From Magnolia sinica (Eukaryota > Streptophyta > Magnoliopsida > Magnoliales > Magnoliaceae), in NCBI RefSeq assembly GCF_029962835.1, contig NC_080583.1, positions 52,865,658-52,929,657 on the forward strand: DNA of 64,000 bases, given 5' to 3'. Below are positions 45,901-57,230 of this stretch, piece by piece (the first letter of the stretch is position 1; the number at the start of each line of letters is the position of its first letter). A program made the position numbers and the translations under genes. A model generated the notes under the pieces. That model ran no database searches. It was not told the DNA's origin and saw only the letters and a list, made by a program, of their open reading frames with translations.

Positions 45901-48566
45901 ATGAGTTGGGCTTTGTGTAATTGCCCAATAGGCCCATGATTGGTTTAGGCCTTGGGCCTTGATTTGTATTTGGTTAGAGGCGAGCTACCTCTTGGGTACT
46001 AATTGAGGTTGGATGTCCTCCTGGGTGATCCTAAGGTAGGCCCATGGGTTTCTCTATGGGTGGTTAAAGGCCCACCATACACCCTATGACATTTATTGGA
46101 GGCCCAATATGAATGTATGTTATGTGGAGCCTATCTTAATGTATGTTTGGTCCAGGCCGTCCAAGCCTTGGATCGCCCTGTCTTGGGCTGCTGCTGGACT
46201 CACAATCCAGTAGCGAGCCCACTTAATCTTTTATGATGTGTACACACCCTCCATCTGGTGGGGCCCCATGTGAGTATTGTTGGCCTTCATGAGATTATTC
46301 CCACATAGTTGACTAATTTCTGGGCTTTAGCAGGCCCAAGAAGTTGAGTGGGCCAAAAGTTTATCAAGAGGCCTTAAATGTACATTGTTATGGCTGCAAC
46401 TTTATTGGATGTGGGGCCCACCACATTGAGAACTTGTGTATATGTTGCATGCTTATATTTTATAATCCTTGGGCTTAATTAGTGCATTCGTTTGGGTCAC
46501 CTTTAGTGATCTTATGAGGACCCCATCTTCGATCAGATTTTTGGGACATCCAGTGGGCCTAGAGTGGTAGGGACGTTCCAGCTTAGCTCAGCCATACATT
46601 GGGCCGACTTCCACCATTTTGATGGACCTGTGGGCTGAGACAATGATGGTATTAGGCCCTTGATTGCCCACTTAAATTGCTAGTGTTGGGCTAATGTAGT
46701 GGGGCCCATTGTATCCAAACTTAAACTTGTTTTTGGGCCGTATATTGTGTACACGGGCTGCACACCAAGTCCAACTTAATGTATGGAATTTTATGGCCAT
46801 TGGGAATTGGGCCTTGAGCCTTAATTCCCCTCTTGGGGCCCATGTTATTGAAGGTAGCATTAAACCCTTTTTCTTATGTTCCATTATGAGGGATATATGT
46901 ATGTGGCCACCTATTTTTATCTTGATTGTGGGCCTTGGGCCTTCTATCCATATAGTTCATGGTTGATATGCTTTTTGGGGAATGGTGGTTAAATGTCCCC
47001 ATAATGAACCCCTCTAGGCCCGGTGGTATCTAAGCGTGATTGGATGCCCATCTTAGACTCTTGTTAGGGTCATTTATGTATTATTTAGTCCTATAGCTTA
47101 TATGCTTAGTCTCGTGGGCTACCCCAGGTAAATGGGCCTCCACTGGAGGTTGGTTCCTTATGGATATTGTCTAAATACCTAGTCTTAGTCCCTTCTTGGA
47201 TAGGAGTGTACCACATTGTATATCGCCGCATAGCGCGTCTAGATTCATCTTCATGACCCATGTACATCATTGTATGCTTGGTTGGCACTGTATATGTGTG
47301 TGTGGTTATGGTTATGCCATTCGGCATTGCATGTTACTTTCTCCGAGGGACGTAGTATCCCCTCTTGAGCACGTTGGATGCTTGGAATTGATGCCTGATT
47401 GATTTAATAATTCATGCATCTGGCATTGCATAGCATGTGGATATTCATCCTTGCTTCATCAGGGCCGTAGCCTCCACAGGTATATCATGGATGGCTATGA
47501 TTATACACCGAAAATGTTACCTAAGCATATGGAGTGCATAGGATGCCCTTGGGTGAAAACCCCAAAACTTCCATACTACCAAGGATCTACCCCAGCGCCA
47601 CGACTAGGTGGAACCATGAGCGCACAAGGGCCTTACACCGTTGGGCCGCGACTCCCACTGTCGTGTAGTCGGTTGGGTTGGGTTGTGGCCTTACCCACCT
47701 GAGAGAAAGAGGGAAATAGCTAGGCTGAGTTTAACCAGCTCGTGAATGGGTCCGCTACCGTCAAGCCTTGCTGGTGATTGGCTGACCATGGGTGGGTAGT
47801 GAGGTCTCTTACGCTCATTTGACTATGCAGGTTTGGAGAGCGGCAGTCATTCTGCAATGTACTTGACCCTGGTGATTTCCTTATGATGGAAATGTACTTG
47901 ATATGTGGATTAGATATGAGCACTGACATTACTTCGCATTACATTCGCATCGGCTATATAATCCTTATATTGCATCGCCTTGGCATGGTGCCCAATACTC
48001 ATTGCATTATATAACCTTGGTATGGCTTCCTACATTATTGTACTGTCTTGGTATAGCTTCTTGCGTTCATGGCAACCTTGGTAAGGCTAGTGGAGTTGGC
48101 TTTGATTATATTTCCTTCCTTTATTATTCTTCTGCGCACTATTGTCACACACTTTCACCACCCTCTAAGCTTTCTATAAGCTTATGCACGATTGATGCGT
48201 GCAGGAGATCGTTGGTCGATATCGTAGCAACAAAGCTTGGATAGGAGTTGAGCCGAGGACCCCAGTGTTGCAGATCTTTCCCTCTTTCTTCTGTTATCTT
48301 ATGTATTTCCTTCTGCCTTGTATTTAAAGTTCAAATTTATAGCGGATTTTGTTGTATGTTTCCTTTATTATTTCTGAGATTTACTTGCCGTGATCTTAGG
48401 TATGCTCTTATTGGAATGGTTGTATGATTTATGAAAATCCTCCTTGTAGGATCCCAGGATCGGAACCTGCTTCAGGAGCCGAGAATAGGGTACTACGGAG
48501 GCTGTTGCGTCCAGAACCGGTTATCGGGTTCCTTGTGAGTCCGGTTACCGAGTCTGGGGCGTGACA
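42961..48566 (+). mobile_element. Solo LTR E2 (family E), 5.6 kb
   Basis: It starts TGTAAGGCCCG and ends GGGGCGTGACA, flanked by TAAGG on both sides (42956-42960 and 48567-48571). It splits a repeat unit that is otherwise continuous. Internally it has a pyrimidine-rich zone at 43450-43620, a very GGCCCA-rich middle (44100-47000), the CAGGGCCGTAGCCTCCACAGG block at 47461 and the GGATCCCAGGATCGG block at 48450. No gag, pol or second LTR is present. At 5,606 bp it is unusually long for an LTR, though nested fragments in the middle are possible. Confidence 0.75.
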
Positions 48567-48571
48567 TAAGG

Positions 48572-48591
48572 TCAAACAAACCTCCATGGAT

Positions 48592-48627
<36 letters not shown>

Positions 48628-48790
48628 AAGAACAAAAAAAAAAAAAATCAGCTTGGCCGATTAATGGTCAATCATCACCTTTTCCCATGCTATTGTCCAC
48701 CTAAGAATTGGATCTACATACCTTAAAATGATCTAGAAAAATAGATAAAATAAATACATTAAGGTGGCCCCACGGTAAGGGCCGCACCTA
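48572..48790. repeat. Foldback-family repeat unit, right half
   Basis: GTCAAACAAACC continues the unit broken at 42960. A (GT)n run (48594-48624) and a poly(A) run are inside it. It ends near AAGGTGGCCCCACGG at 48760-48775. Confidence 0.75.
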
Positions 48791-49267
48791 ATCTGCTTTG
48801 GTCAAGAGAAAATGGTTAGGCAAGATCTTTCAATCTAGGAGTGTTTTCGAATACGCAGTCAGGATGACATGAAGATGGACACCACATTCTGTGATAAAAA
48901 ATCACATGACTCACCTTAGCATGAAATCTGTATACGAGCTTCTGGATGAACGGTCTGAATCATCACCTTTTCTTTTTTTTCAAAAGTCATCACCATCTGT
49001 AAATTCTTTTGATCCTAAATTCAACAAATTCAATTGTCCAAACTAACAAATATTAACCAAATATATCCAAACCAAATCATGAAGAAACACACTGAGAAAT
49101 TCACTAGGAAAAGAAAAAAAGAAAAATTGCAGTCACAGCCACAAAACACGAAGACAGCAACAGAGAGAGAAACCTAAGAACCTAGATCTAGGGTTCAACT
49201 GTCGTCACCTGCTGCCACTCTCCATCTACCGCCTCCTTTCACAACGTCACATTGTTGTTCCCGTCTG
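48791..49267. other. CACTA interior, nothing identified
   Basis: Non-coding sequence between the repeat unit and the H+-ATPase fragment. Confidence 0.35.
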
Positions 49268-49415
49268 CCACTGCCAATATATTCACATTCACGCCAAGGT
49301 TGAGAGCCCTGCGGATGGTTTCTGCACTATTATGCCTGGGGGGATTAAAGAGAGGCAATAGACCAACAAATTTCCATGGTGTTCCCAGACTCTCCTTTGT
49401 TCTCTTGGGTGCTTC
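49268..49415 (-). pseudogene. Plasma-membrane H+-ATPase fragment, third exon
   Basis: On the minus strand, after a CCTGACAG-like acceptor, the frame reads [21 protein letters not shown] and [18 protein letters not shown], then loses similarity. P-type proton pumps have this segment at the start of the P-domain hinge, just before the MITGD motif, which is missing here. The breakpoint is near 49270. Confidence 0.9.
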
Positions 49416-49502
49416 CTGTCAGCCAAAGCATAGAACTGATGATAAGAGGAGGAGTTTATCACAAAGATAGAAACAAGACACTGAAAAACAACTATGACAA
49501 AC

Positions 49503-49607
49503 CTGTCTTACAACAGCCAATGATCGAAGCCCACGTTCAGCAAACTTGTCTATCACAGAATGAACCTTGTTCCTAACATCATCCTTGCAGTTGCAAAGGT
49601 TCAAAAT
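49503..49607 (-). pseudogene. Plasma-membrane H+-ATPase fragment, second exon
   Basis: A complete 105-base exon (acceptor AACAG, donor GTTTGT) reads [18 protein letters not shown] and [16 protein letters not shown]. This is the nucleotide-binding domain of the plant plasma-membrane proton pump. The frame is intact. Confidence 0.9.
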
Positions 49608-49713
49608 CTGTTCATGGAGACCAAACAAAACAAGTGAACAACAGCCCAATCCATATTGAAATACCTTCCATCTATATGAGAACTGGGAAAAATATAAGAA
49701 GAAAAATTAGTAC

Positions 49714-49772
49714 CTGCTCAAGGGCGCCTTTGCTCGCACGATGCCAGCTGCCATCAGCCTTTTCTTCTAGTA
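49714..49772 (-). pseudogene. Plasma-membrane H+-ATPase fragment, first exon (partial)
   Basis: The minus strand reads KADGSWHRASKGALEQ up to a GTACTA donor. It is followed after an intron by the exon at 49607, as in the host gene. The upstream similarity stops at about 49772, so the exon is truncated or begins at a new acceptor. The ALEQ residues differ from the usual APEQ. Confidence 0.8.
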
Positions 49773-50820
49773 AAGATTGTACATTCTTATAGAAACAAAA
49801 AATGCTATTGAGCATAGCATCACTAAGTTAAATGAGGATCAGACATTCTTAGTTCAAGACCCACTCTCACCAACCTCAATAGCCTAAAATCATTTCAAAC
49901 CCATCATGAAATTGGTGAGCATGTTTCAACCGTGGGCATTCAATACCCACCATTCAAGCCGTGTGGCCATTTGAGTTTTGGATTTGCTTATTTTCCAGCC
50001 CCTAAAATCAAGGTGAGTTTAAAAAGCGATTGCAACTAGGGTGGGCAGGGCTGATCCAATGGTAGGCATTAAATAGTCATTGTTTCATGCGCCTGGCCTA
50101 CTTAACTTTTGTATCCTTTATATATATATATATATATCATAGTTGCTAGCAATTACAATATTCAGGTATTACAATACTCTAATAATTGAAATATACAGGT
50201 TACTCAAATACCTCAATGCAGACAACCCCTGAATTTAACCATTGCAAAAGCATATAAATATAGATGGAGGATTGCTACAAATCATGCCTTGAGAGAGGTT
50301 AGACATGGAACATCAATGCGTGCCAGTTACAGACAACACATCAAACCATGTTTGCAAACCATTGGGTCTAGTCGGGCATTAGAGCATGATTGCCAATGGG
50401 TTGGGCTATTCCGTAGACCATTGGGCCTGGCACCAGGCCCATGTTTGTTTGTGTGTTAAGAGGAAAAAAAAAGTTTTTTTTTTTTTTTTTTGCTTTGAGG
50501 CCCAGCTGTGCGAGAGCTCATCCAGCTTTTTCTAAGGCGGATCATTCATATGGTGGCCTCCACGGTGAATAGGAGATACCCAAGTCTCTTTGGAGAAACC
50601 CTAAATTAGATTCTGCCATCAAATGACCCTTAGCCATCGATTGGGCCTCATCAAAATTAGACCATTGATTGTAATGGAACAATTTCTATTGGATGGCTAG
50701 GATTATCTGATAAGGCCCAAGGGAGATTTGAGGCAAGCAGTCAAAAAAGGTAGGCCCACTCATCCTACTGCTGGTTGAAAATAAAAATCAATATAAGTGT
50801 CATACAATACCTCATACAGA
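49773..50820. other. CACTA interior, nothing identified
   Basis: Contains a (TA)n run at 50121-50138, poly(T) at 50474-50491 and repeat-like GGGCCTGGCACCAGGCCC near 50425. No gene. Confidence 0.35.
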
Positions 50821-50822
50821 AT

Positions 50823-50954
50823 TCATTAATAAAATACAAATCATACAACTTCATTAAAATTTCCCTATAATTTTATCATCTGCCGGAATCGTTAATAAAA
50901 TACAAATCATACAACTTCATTAAAATTTCCCTATAATTTTATCCTCTGCCCGAT
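50823..50954. repeat. 66-bp tandem duplication
   Basis: Two adjacent copies of a unit with AATAAAATACAAATCATACA and TTTCCCTATAATTTTATC, nearly identical, so a recent duplication. Confidence 0.85.
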
Positions 50955-52850
50955 TTCATGCTAACCAGCAACAAGAGGTTTCCCACATTCATAGAATACA
51001 TCAATCCGAGCCATTGATTTGACAAGCTGGCAGCCTTGAAATCTTCCAAATTGGAAGATCCTAAACTTTTGATCAATGGCCATGAAACAGATATCCTAAA
51101 CTCTAAATCAATGGCCCACAAAAAAATGGTTGAGATGGCCCAGCAGATCTAATATGAGAATTCTTTTCTATTTCTGGGTATTGCATCCGCTGTGGCCCAC
51201 CATATAAACAGTTTGGATCACTGAATTATAAGCACCCCATCCAAAATTAAATCTCCAGCCTTTTATCAATCACCAAACAGATAAAAAACCAAAAAACCCA
51301 TATGCGTCCAATGGCTAAAAATAAAATAAAATAAAATAAAACCAATGCAATGACATTAAAAAAATCAAGCACACAAAAGGAAGCTGCTCATGGATCCAGA
51401 TCTCCTGTATTTCTGCTATAAACAAAACATGGGGTTCTTCCCTCTACAATCCAAAACAGATCATCTGCTCTTCCCATCTATCCTCTCCATCCATCCACCA
51501 GCAATGCCCCCAAATCCATACTATTCATAACGTAATTCCTATTTTTACAAGGAGATCCTCATCAAAGGGCTAACATGTTGGACGGTTCTTGTGGCATGCA
51601 CACACAAAGGTTAGAAGTTACTAACTGATAGCCCAAGTAGTTGAACTTTAGACCACTTTTAACTGGGAATTACCTGTCCTTACAAAAACAGTACATAATC
51701 ACTTCACACCTATATTAAAAAGGACAGATCCCCTCGAGATTTTTTATTTCCAACTTTCCCCTTGAGATAGCATACATTCTCTTAAACAATGGGTTGCATT
51801 GATAGGCATATGGATGGATACTATTTCAAACTCAGATGCAATAGGCAGCCCAAAACCCATTGTAGATCCAACTTTGAACCATGAAACAACCTATGCCATT
51901 GGCAGCATCTCAATAACCTGGACTAAAAATAATCAATACAATGGGCTGCGCCCACTCATCTCATCTGGACAACCTGCCAACCGTAACAAATCCACCTAAA
52001 AATTAAAATAATTATATAATATAAAAAAAAAAAAAAAAAAAAGCTAGACATGGACGGTGTTGTCAGGCGTTCTGTGGGGTCCACCATTTTAATGGAAATG
52101 CATGCAGGAGATTTTGTAAGGAAATTAAGGAGAAGAAAAGGAAGAGATGCATTAGAGAAATCTGCTGTAATACAATTCGAGGGGGGGGATGAAATGGGAA
52201 AGTAGAATATACCTCAGTGGAGGTGAAACGGAACGCAGGGCCTTCCATTTGAAGGTGATGCTTGATGGAAGATGACGCTCAAATGGCCCTGAGAGGATTT
52301 CTCGTTGATGGAAGATGAAGCTCAAACAACCCTGGGAGGATTTCACGTCGATGGAAGATGGAAGGAAAGAGGGAAAAGCGGAGTGGGCAGTAGATGGTTT
52401 TAGATTTAAAAAAATTCGAATCCGTATGTTGTGAGTTTACCATTATTTATAACACAAACTCTATTAACGGCTATACATACATTGGACCTTTGTATGGATG
52501 GTTAAGATTGTTTTATATAATAAAATGTATAAATATTTACTATTAACAACTAGACCAATTATTTGGATGGTCTGGATAACTCTATATCTTAGCCACTATT
52601 GTTATGGACAAGTCACCACCATTTTACATAAAATACAAGACTCACAATGCAAAACATAAAAATTCAAAATGGTAAGCCGATCTTTGGACCTGGTATCACT
52701 CTATAGGCCCCACCATGATAGATTTGTTTCATCCACGCCGTCCATCCATTTCACAAAATCATTTTGTATAAGATCCCAAAAAACTAGATTGAAATAAATC
52801 TTGGGTGGACCACACAATCAGAAAACATTATTGGTTGGACGTCCACTGTT
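50955..52850. other. CACTA interior, unresolved
   Basis: Poly(A) at 52022-52041. A minus-strand frame starting MEGPAFRFTSTE at 52248 and ending at a GTATAT donor may be a first exon of some gene. A repeat-family fragment (CCCCACCATGATAGATTTG) lies at 52700-52860. Confidence 0.35.
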
Positions 52851-52859
52851 AAAAATCAT

Positions 52860-52979
52860 TCTTTGCCAATGAATTTTTCGACAATGGCTACGGCCAAAAT
52901 CTGTCAGCATTTCCGATGGCTAAAAACCATCAGGGAAAGTAACTCTGGGCCATCGGCTTTGTCCTATTTTTTAGTAGTG
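52860..52979. repeat. CACTA right subterminal region and terminus
   Basis: GACAATGGCTACGGCCAAAATC and GATGGCTAAAAACCATCAGG are decayed subterminal units. The terminus TTTTTTAGTAGTG ends at 52979, before the TTC target duplication. Confidence 0.75.
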
Positions 52980-52982
52980 TTC

Positions 52983-53018
52983 TCAACCAGACAAGTGACT
53001 CCGAAGCCGAGAAGGAGA
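52983..53018 (+). pseudogene. Possible continuation of the helicase-like exon
   Basis: One frame reads NQTSDSEAEKEM. An acidic tail of this kind would fit the helicase N-terminus broken at 33363 once the CACTA and one TTC are removed, but the frame is shifted. Low confidence. Confidence 0.25.
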
Positions 53019-53610
53019 TGAGGTCGGGCTCAACGTCCCACCAACAGGCCAGAAGGACCACAGACCTCAAAGGAGCCCAACCGCTCGACTACGGAAATAG
53101 GTCAGTATGTCTCAGGTCAACATGTCCCAGGCCGGCATATTACCTCCAGGTCAGGTCGGCCAAGGCCACCTAAGTCTCCTACTGTACATCTTCGCTGGTT
53201 CCGAATAATCACATCTTATCTAAGAGAGATCCACTTAAATCTTCTCCAAAGATCTCGGAGGATATCCGCGACCCGCTAGGGATCCCGAGCTCTTCGCCAA
53301 GGATCTCAGGACAAAGATCTCGAGACAATCCCTCATGCGTTCGGGATCTGATTCCTTCTACAGTACGTCCCTACTAAATAGGGAGATCTCCTCTATAACA
53401 CTGCCTCTCTTAAACAATAAATAGAGACGCCTCTAATGGTGAACGATATGCACAATTTTTAGCCCTAAACTCTCAATACTCAACTAGACCTAGCTTCTCT
53501 ACCTGACTCAGGCAGAGGGTCCCCTACTCTAGTCAGAGTTTTCCTTGTCTGTTCCTTGTGCAGGTACATAGGTCTAAAGAGGGCTAACCAAATTTCTTCA
53601 TTAATAGTTT
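53019..53610 (+). mobile_element. Gypsy (Tat-clade) 5' LTR
   Basis: It starts at a TGAGGTCGGG (tentative) and runs to the primer-binding-site region near 53611. It contains promoter-like CTATAACACTGCC and AATAAATAGAGACG near 53392-53430 and a pyrimidine-rich leader. The exact 5' end cannot be checked because no 3' LTR is present. Confidence 0.5.
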
Positions 53611-53665
53611 GATGCCATTTATGAGAACGACATCGAAAGCCATTCTCATCTCACCATAGTTTAAC
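53611..53665 (+). promoter_or_regulatory. Decayed Gypsy primer-binding site
   Basis: TTTGATGCCATTTATGAGAA resembles the Tat/Athila consensus TTTGGCGCCGTCTGTGGGAA with C-to-T and G-to-A changes, the expected decay of methylated CpG. It is followed by the usual CGACATCGAAAGCC stretch. Confidence 0.65.
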
Positions 53666-55300
53666 AATGGCGAAAGGGAAGAAGAAAGCTTCGGTCTCCT
53701 CTGTTGCATCCAACCTCGCTCTGCCAGAACAATCCGTCAACCACCAGGATTCCTCTTCCCAGCTGCAGGCTAATTCTGTGCTCTTGGGGCCAATGCAACG
53801 ATCCCGCAGTTGGGGAGGACAAATTGTCTCCCTCGAGCAATGAGTTGGTGTTAAACAACAATATGAACTCCGTGAGGTAGCTATTGGAACAATTACAGCC
53901 TCGTCCCGCACAAGGGGCTGGGCAAGTGGCAGGGTCAATGGTTCAAAAGCTCCCCAAACCATCCGACATGCTTGTCGTCTCCCGTAAGAGCCAACAACTC
54001 AGAACATTAAGGTTGACACCTTCTCACATCATCTTTGGCATCGCCACGCTGGCAGCTTCCGACCTACATCATGAATTGGACAGAAAGAAGCGCGACAAAA
54101 CACACAAAGCAACCGTTGAAGCTATGGCTGAGAGCGGCAACCCCTGGGAGGTCAAGCTCAACGACCTGCAAGGTCAGATCGGTAACATATGGCAAGCCTA
54201 CTGCTTGAACGCCCCGACTTCAGTGAAGGCGATACCGAAAGAGACCGAGCCTCCGTTCATTGCCGACATCATGCATGCACAACTCCCACCAAGGTTCAAT
54301 ATACCTCAGATCGCCCCATACTTCGAAACCACCAACTCGGCTAAGCACATGGAGTCCTTCAGGGCATTGATGGAGTTGCACAGCGCATCAACCGCAGTCA
54401 TGTGCCGTGTATTTTTGCTAATCCTGGCAGGAGCAGCTCGAAAGTGGTTCTGGCAATAAAAGACGCAATCGATCAATTCTTTCACGCAGCTTAGCAAAGC
54501 CTTCATCACCAACTTCATTGGGGGAAAAGAAAGCCTCAAACCGGCTTCTCACCTCCTTAATATTGTTCAGAAAGAAGGCGAGCTGTTAAAGGATTATATC
54601 AAGCACTTCAACCTGAAAACAATGCAAGTACAAGCCCATTCCGAAGAAATTGCTCTGCCCGCTATGATGAGAGGCCTAAGAGAGGGAAGGTTCCTCTTTT
54701 TGCTCGACAAAAATCCTACGATGAAAATGGCTGATCTCCTTAATAGAGCCCAAAAATACTCTAACGTTGAGGAAATTGCTACTGTGCGGAAAGCTGTTCG
54801 GAACAAGGGAAGCTCGGCTAAAGAAAGACGACCTAAGGAGGAACCCGCCTCGACTAAAGATAGAAAAAGAAGGAAATATGACGAATCGCCAAGGGGCCAA
54901 TGCCTGAACAAATGGCCTAGTAGTAGATTCAGTTCGTTCACCCCTCTCAACACAACGTCTGAGCAAGTCCCCATGGAGCTTCGAGACAAACGAATCCTCA
55001 AATGGCCAAATAAGATGAAATCTGATGTAGACAGGCGATATAAATGAAAATACTGTCACTTCCCCCAAGACCACGACCACTCAACTGGTGACATTTTCGA
55101 CTTGAAAGAGGAAATTGAAGTCATCATCTGCAACGGGCACATGTGCAAATATGTCAACAAAAGGGAAGAACAAGCTGACCCAAAGAATGAGCAACCCATC
55201 AACAATGAACCATTCGGAGAAATTTGCACAATCTTCGGCGGGCCTGCCGGGGGAAGCAACTCGAACTGAGATCGGAAAGCTCACGCCAAAAGTATCAGTC
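53666..55300 (+). pseudogene. Gypsy Tat-clade gag, broken
   Basis: An ATG at 53667 starts a short N-terminal frame. The main segments are 53884-54459 (contains PPRFNIPQIAPYFETT, then SFRALMELH and AARKWFWQ), after a stop 54460-55047 (contains FITNFIGGKESLKPASHLL), and 55048-55270 (YCHFPQDHDHSTGDIFDLKE, a degenerate zinc-knuckle-like block). These are the typical capsid and nucleocapsid segments of Tat/Retand elements. Stops at about 54457, 55045 and 55268 and frame changes make it non-functional. Antisense open frames over 54594-55302 are shadows. Confidence 0.85.
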
Positions 55301-55990
55301 ATCCAGCTCGGAGCATCATGTCCTCGTCACCAGTAAGCCCCCGAAAGAGCAGAAGGTAACACCTTGCAAGCTGACTTTTACCAAAGAAAATGCCTGAGGA
55401 ATTCACCATCCCCATGACGACGCACTTGTGGTTACTATGACTATAGCTAACCGCAAAGTATTTTAAATTTTGGTGGACACTGGAAGCTTGGCCAATATCC
55501 TCTTCGCCGAAGCATTCGACAAAATGGGAGTTGGACAGCCTTGACTTCGAGCAATCAAAACTCCCCTACTCGAATTCGCGGGAGATAAGGTCACATTAGA
55601 GGGGTCAATCCAACTCCCAGTCACCACTAAAGACGGGAAGAACCAGATAACAACCATAATTGACTTCCTAGTGTTAATTTGCCCCTCCGTCTACAACGTT
55701 ATTCTCAAGCAACCTTTACTCAATGCTCTCCGGGCCGTCGTGTCGACGTACCATCTTGTCATGAAGTTCCCCACCGAACATGGTACAAGATTGGTCAAGG
55801 GAGACCAACAAGAAGCTCGACAGTGCTATTCTATGACACTGAGGACCTAGCACCAGACAATGACCATCACCTCTCTCGACCATTGAGAAGACTCAACTGA
55901 GAGAGGGCGCCTTATAGAAGACCTCATACTCGTCCCACTTGACGACTCCGACCCAACCCGAATAGTGCAATCGGGTCGTCCCTAACACCA
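55301..55990 (+). pseudogene. Gypsy Tat-clade protease, broken
   Basis: ILVDTGSLANILF with the catalytic DTG at 55476-55484 is preceded by TIANRKVF and followed by VTLEGSIQLPV and FPTEHGTRLVKGDQQEAR. The retropepsin core is readable but has frame changes on either side. Confidence 0.8.
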
Positions 55991-57230
55991 CCATTACGAG
56001 GTGAAGTCATGAGCCTCCTTCAATGATATGTCAATGTATTCGCATGGTCTCCCAACACCAACCTGAAGGTTATCGTCCATAGGTTGAATGTCGACCTCGA
56101 CCATCGGCCAATCCGACAAAAGCGAAGAGCGTTTGAACCCGAATGGTACATCATTATAAGAGAAGAAGTCGAAAAACTCCTTAAGGCCAGTTTCATCGAA
56201 GAAATCTATCATCCAGACTGGATACCTAATGTCGTCTTAGTTAAAAAGTCTAATGGGAAGTGGTAGGTATGTGTTGACTACACGGACCTGAATAAAGCCT
56301 GCCCCGAAGACAACTTTCCTCTCCCCAGGATCAACCAGCTCATCAAAAGCATTATCGGACATGAACTCCTGACCTTCATGGACGCCTACTTAGGCTATAA
56401 TCAAATCACTATGCATCCTTATGACAAGCATAAGACTTTCGTCACAGACAAAAGACTTTACTGCTACAAGGTCATGCCTTTTAGGCTGAAAAATGTTGGG
56501 GCTACATACCAAAGGCTCATCAACAAGATGTTTGCCAGCCAGATTGGGCGCTCCATAGAGGTTTACGTCGACAACATGCTCATTAAGAGCATTAAAGCTA
56601 CGGATCACGCTTTCGACCTCGAAATAACGTTTGTAATCACGTGGGAATATTAGATGAAATTGAACCCGAGCAAGTGCGCCTTCGGCGTCAGCTTGGGAAA
56701 ATTCCTCGAATTCTTGGTTAGATAGAGAGGAATCGAGGTGAACCCCAAGAAAATTCAAGCTCTACATGACATGAGCTCACCCAGGATGACAAAAGGAGTC
56801 CAATGCCTTACATGAATAGCCACCCTGAACCGTTTTATATCTCGAGTTACTAACAAATGTCTTCCCTTTTTCAAGCAAGTAAAAGGAAAGGAAAAGACAA
56901 AATGGATGGAAGAGTACGAGCTCACCTTTCAGCAACTCAAACAGTACTTGGGATCGCCACCATTGCTCTCTAAACCCGAGCAAGGAGAACCGTTACTGCT
57001 ATACTTGGAAGTTTCGGCAGCGACAGTTAGATCGGCCCTCATTAGAGAGCAAGAAGGGAAACAACTACTAGTATACTACATTAGCAAGTCCCTGATATCT
57101 ACCGAGACCAGATATCTAAACATAGAAAAGCTAGCCCTAGCCCTTGTCATCTCGTCACGACGCTTACGATCGTACTTCCAAGCCCATGCTATCATCGTCC
57201 CAATCAACCAACCTCTCCGCTAAGTACTCC
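55991..57230 (+). pseudogene. Gypsy Tat-clade reverse transcriptase and RNase H, broken
   Basis: RT motifs in order: RPIRQKRRAFEPEW, EEIYHPDWIPNVVLVKKSNG, VCVDYTDLNKACPEDNFPLP, FMDAYLGYNQI, and YVDN at 56564-56575. The last would be YVDD in an active enzyme, so the second catalytic aspartate is changed to asparagine. RNase H follows with ATLNRFISR, TFQQLKQYLGSPPLLSKP and a YYISKSLISTETRYLNIEK block. Stops occur at about 56264, 56651, 56720 and 56812. Confidence 0.9.

Larger units (their letters stand above)
33364..52979. mobile_element. CACTA-type element, about 19.6 kb, carrying host gene fragments
   Basis: The left end CACAACCAAAAAAATAG and the right end, whose complement reads CACTACTAAAAAATAGG, are imperfect inverted repeats of the CACTA type. 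The 3-bp target duplication TTC is at 33361-33363 and 52980-52982. Subterminal repeats GACGGCTAAAA / TAGCCGTC fill 33390-33700 and recur in decayed form at 52880-52970, as in En/Spm elements. I see no transposase frame. The interior holds fragments of an NRPE1-like, a transportin-SR-like and an H+-ATPase gene, SINE and hAT-like fragments, and a 5.6 kb solo LTR. Excluding the LTR the element is about 14 kb. Confidence 0.7.

Noticed and set aside
54594..55302. Long minus-strand frames opposite the Gypsy gag
   Set aside because: Shadows of the gag frame; the plus-strand frame carries the family motifs.
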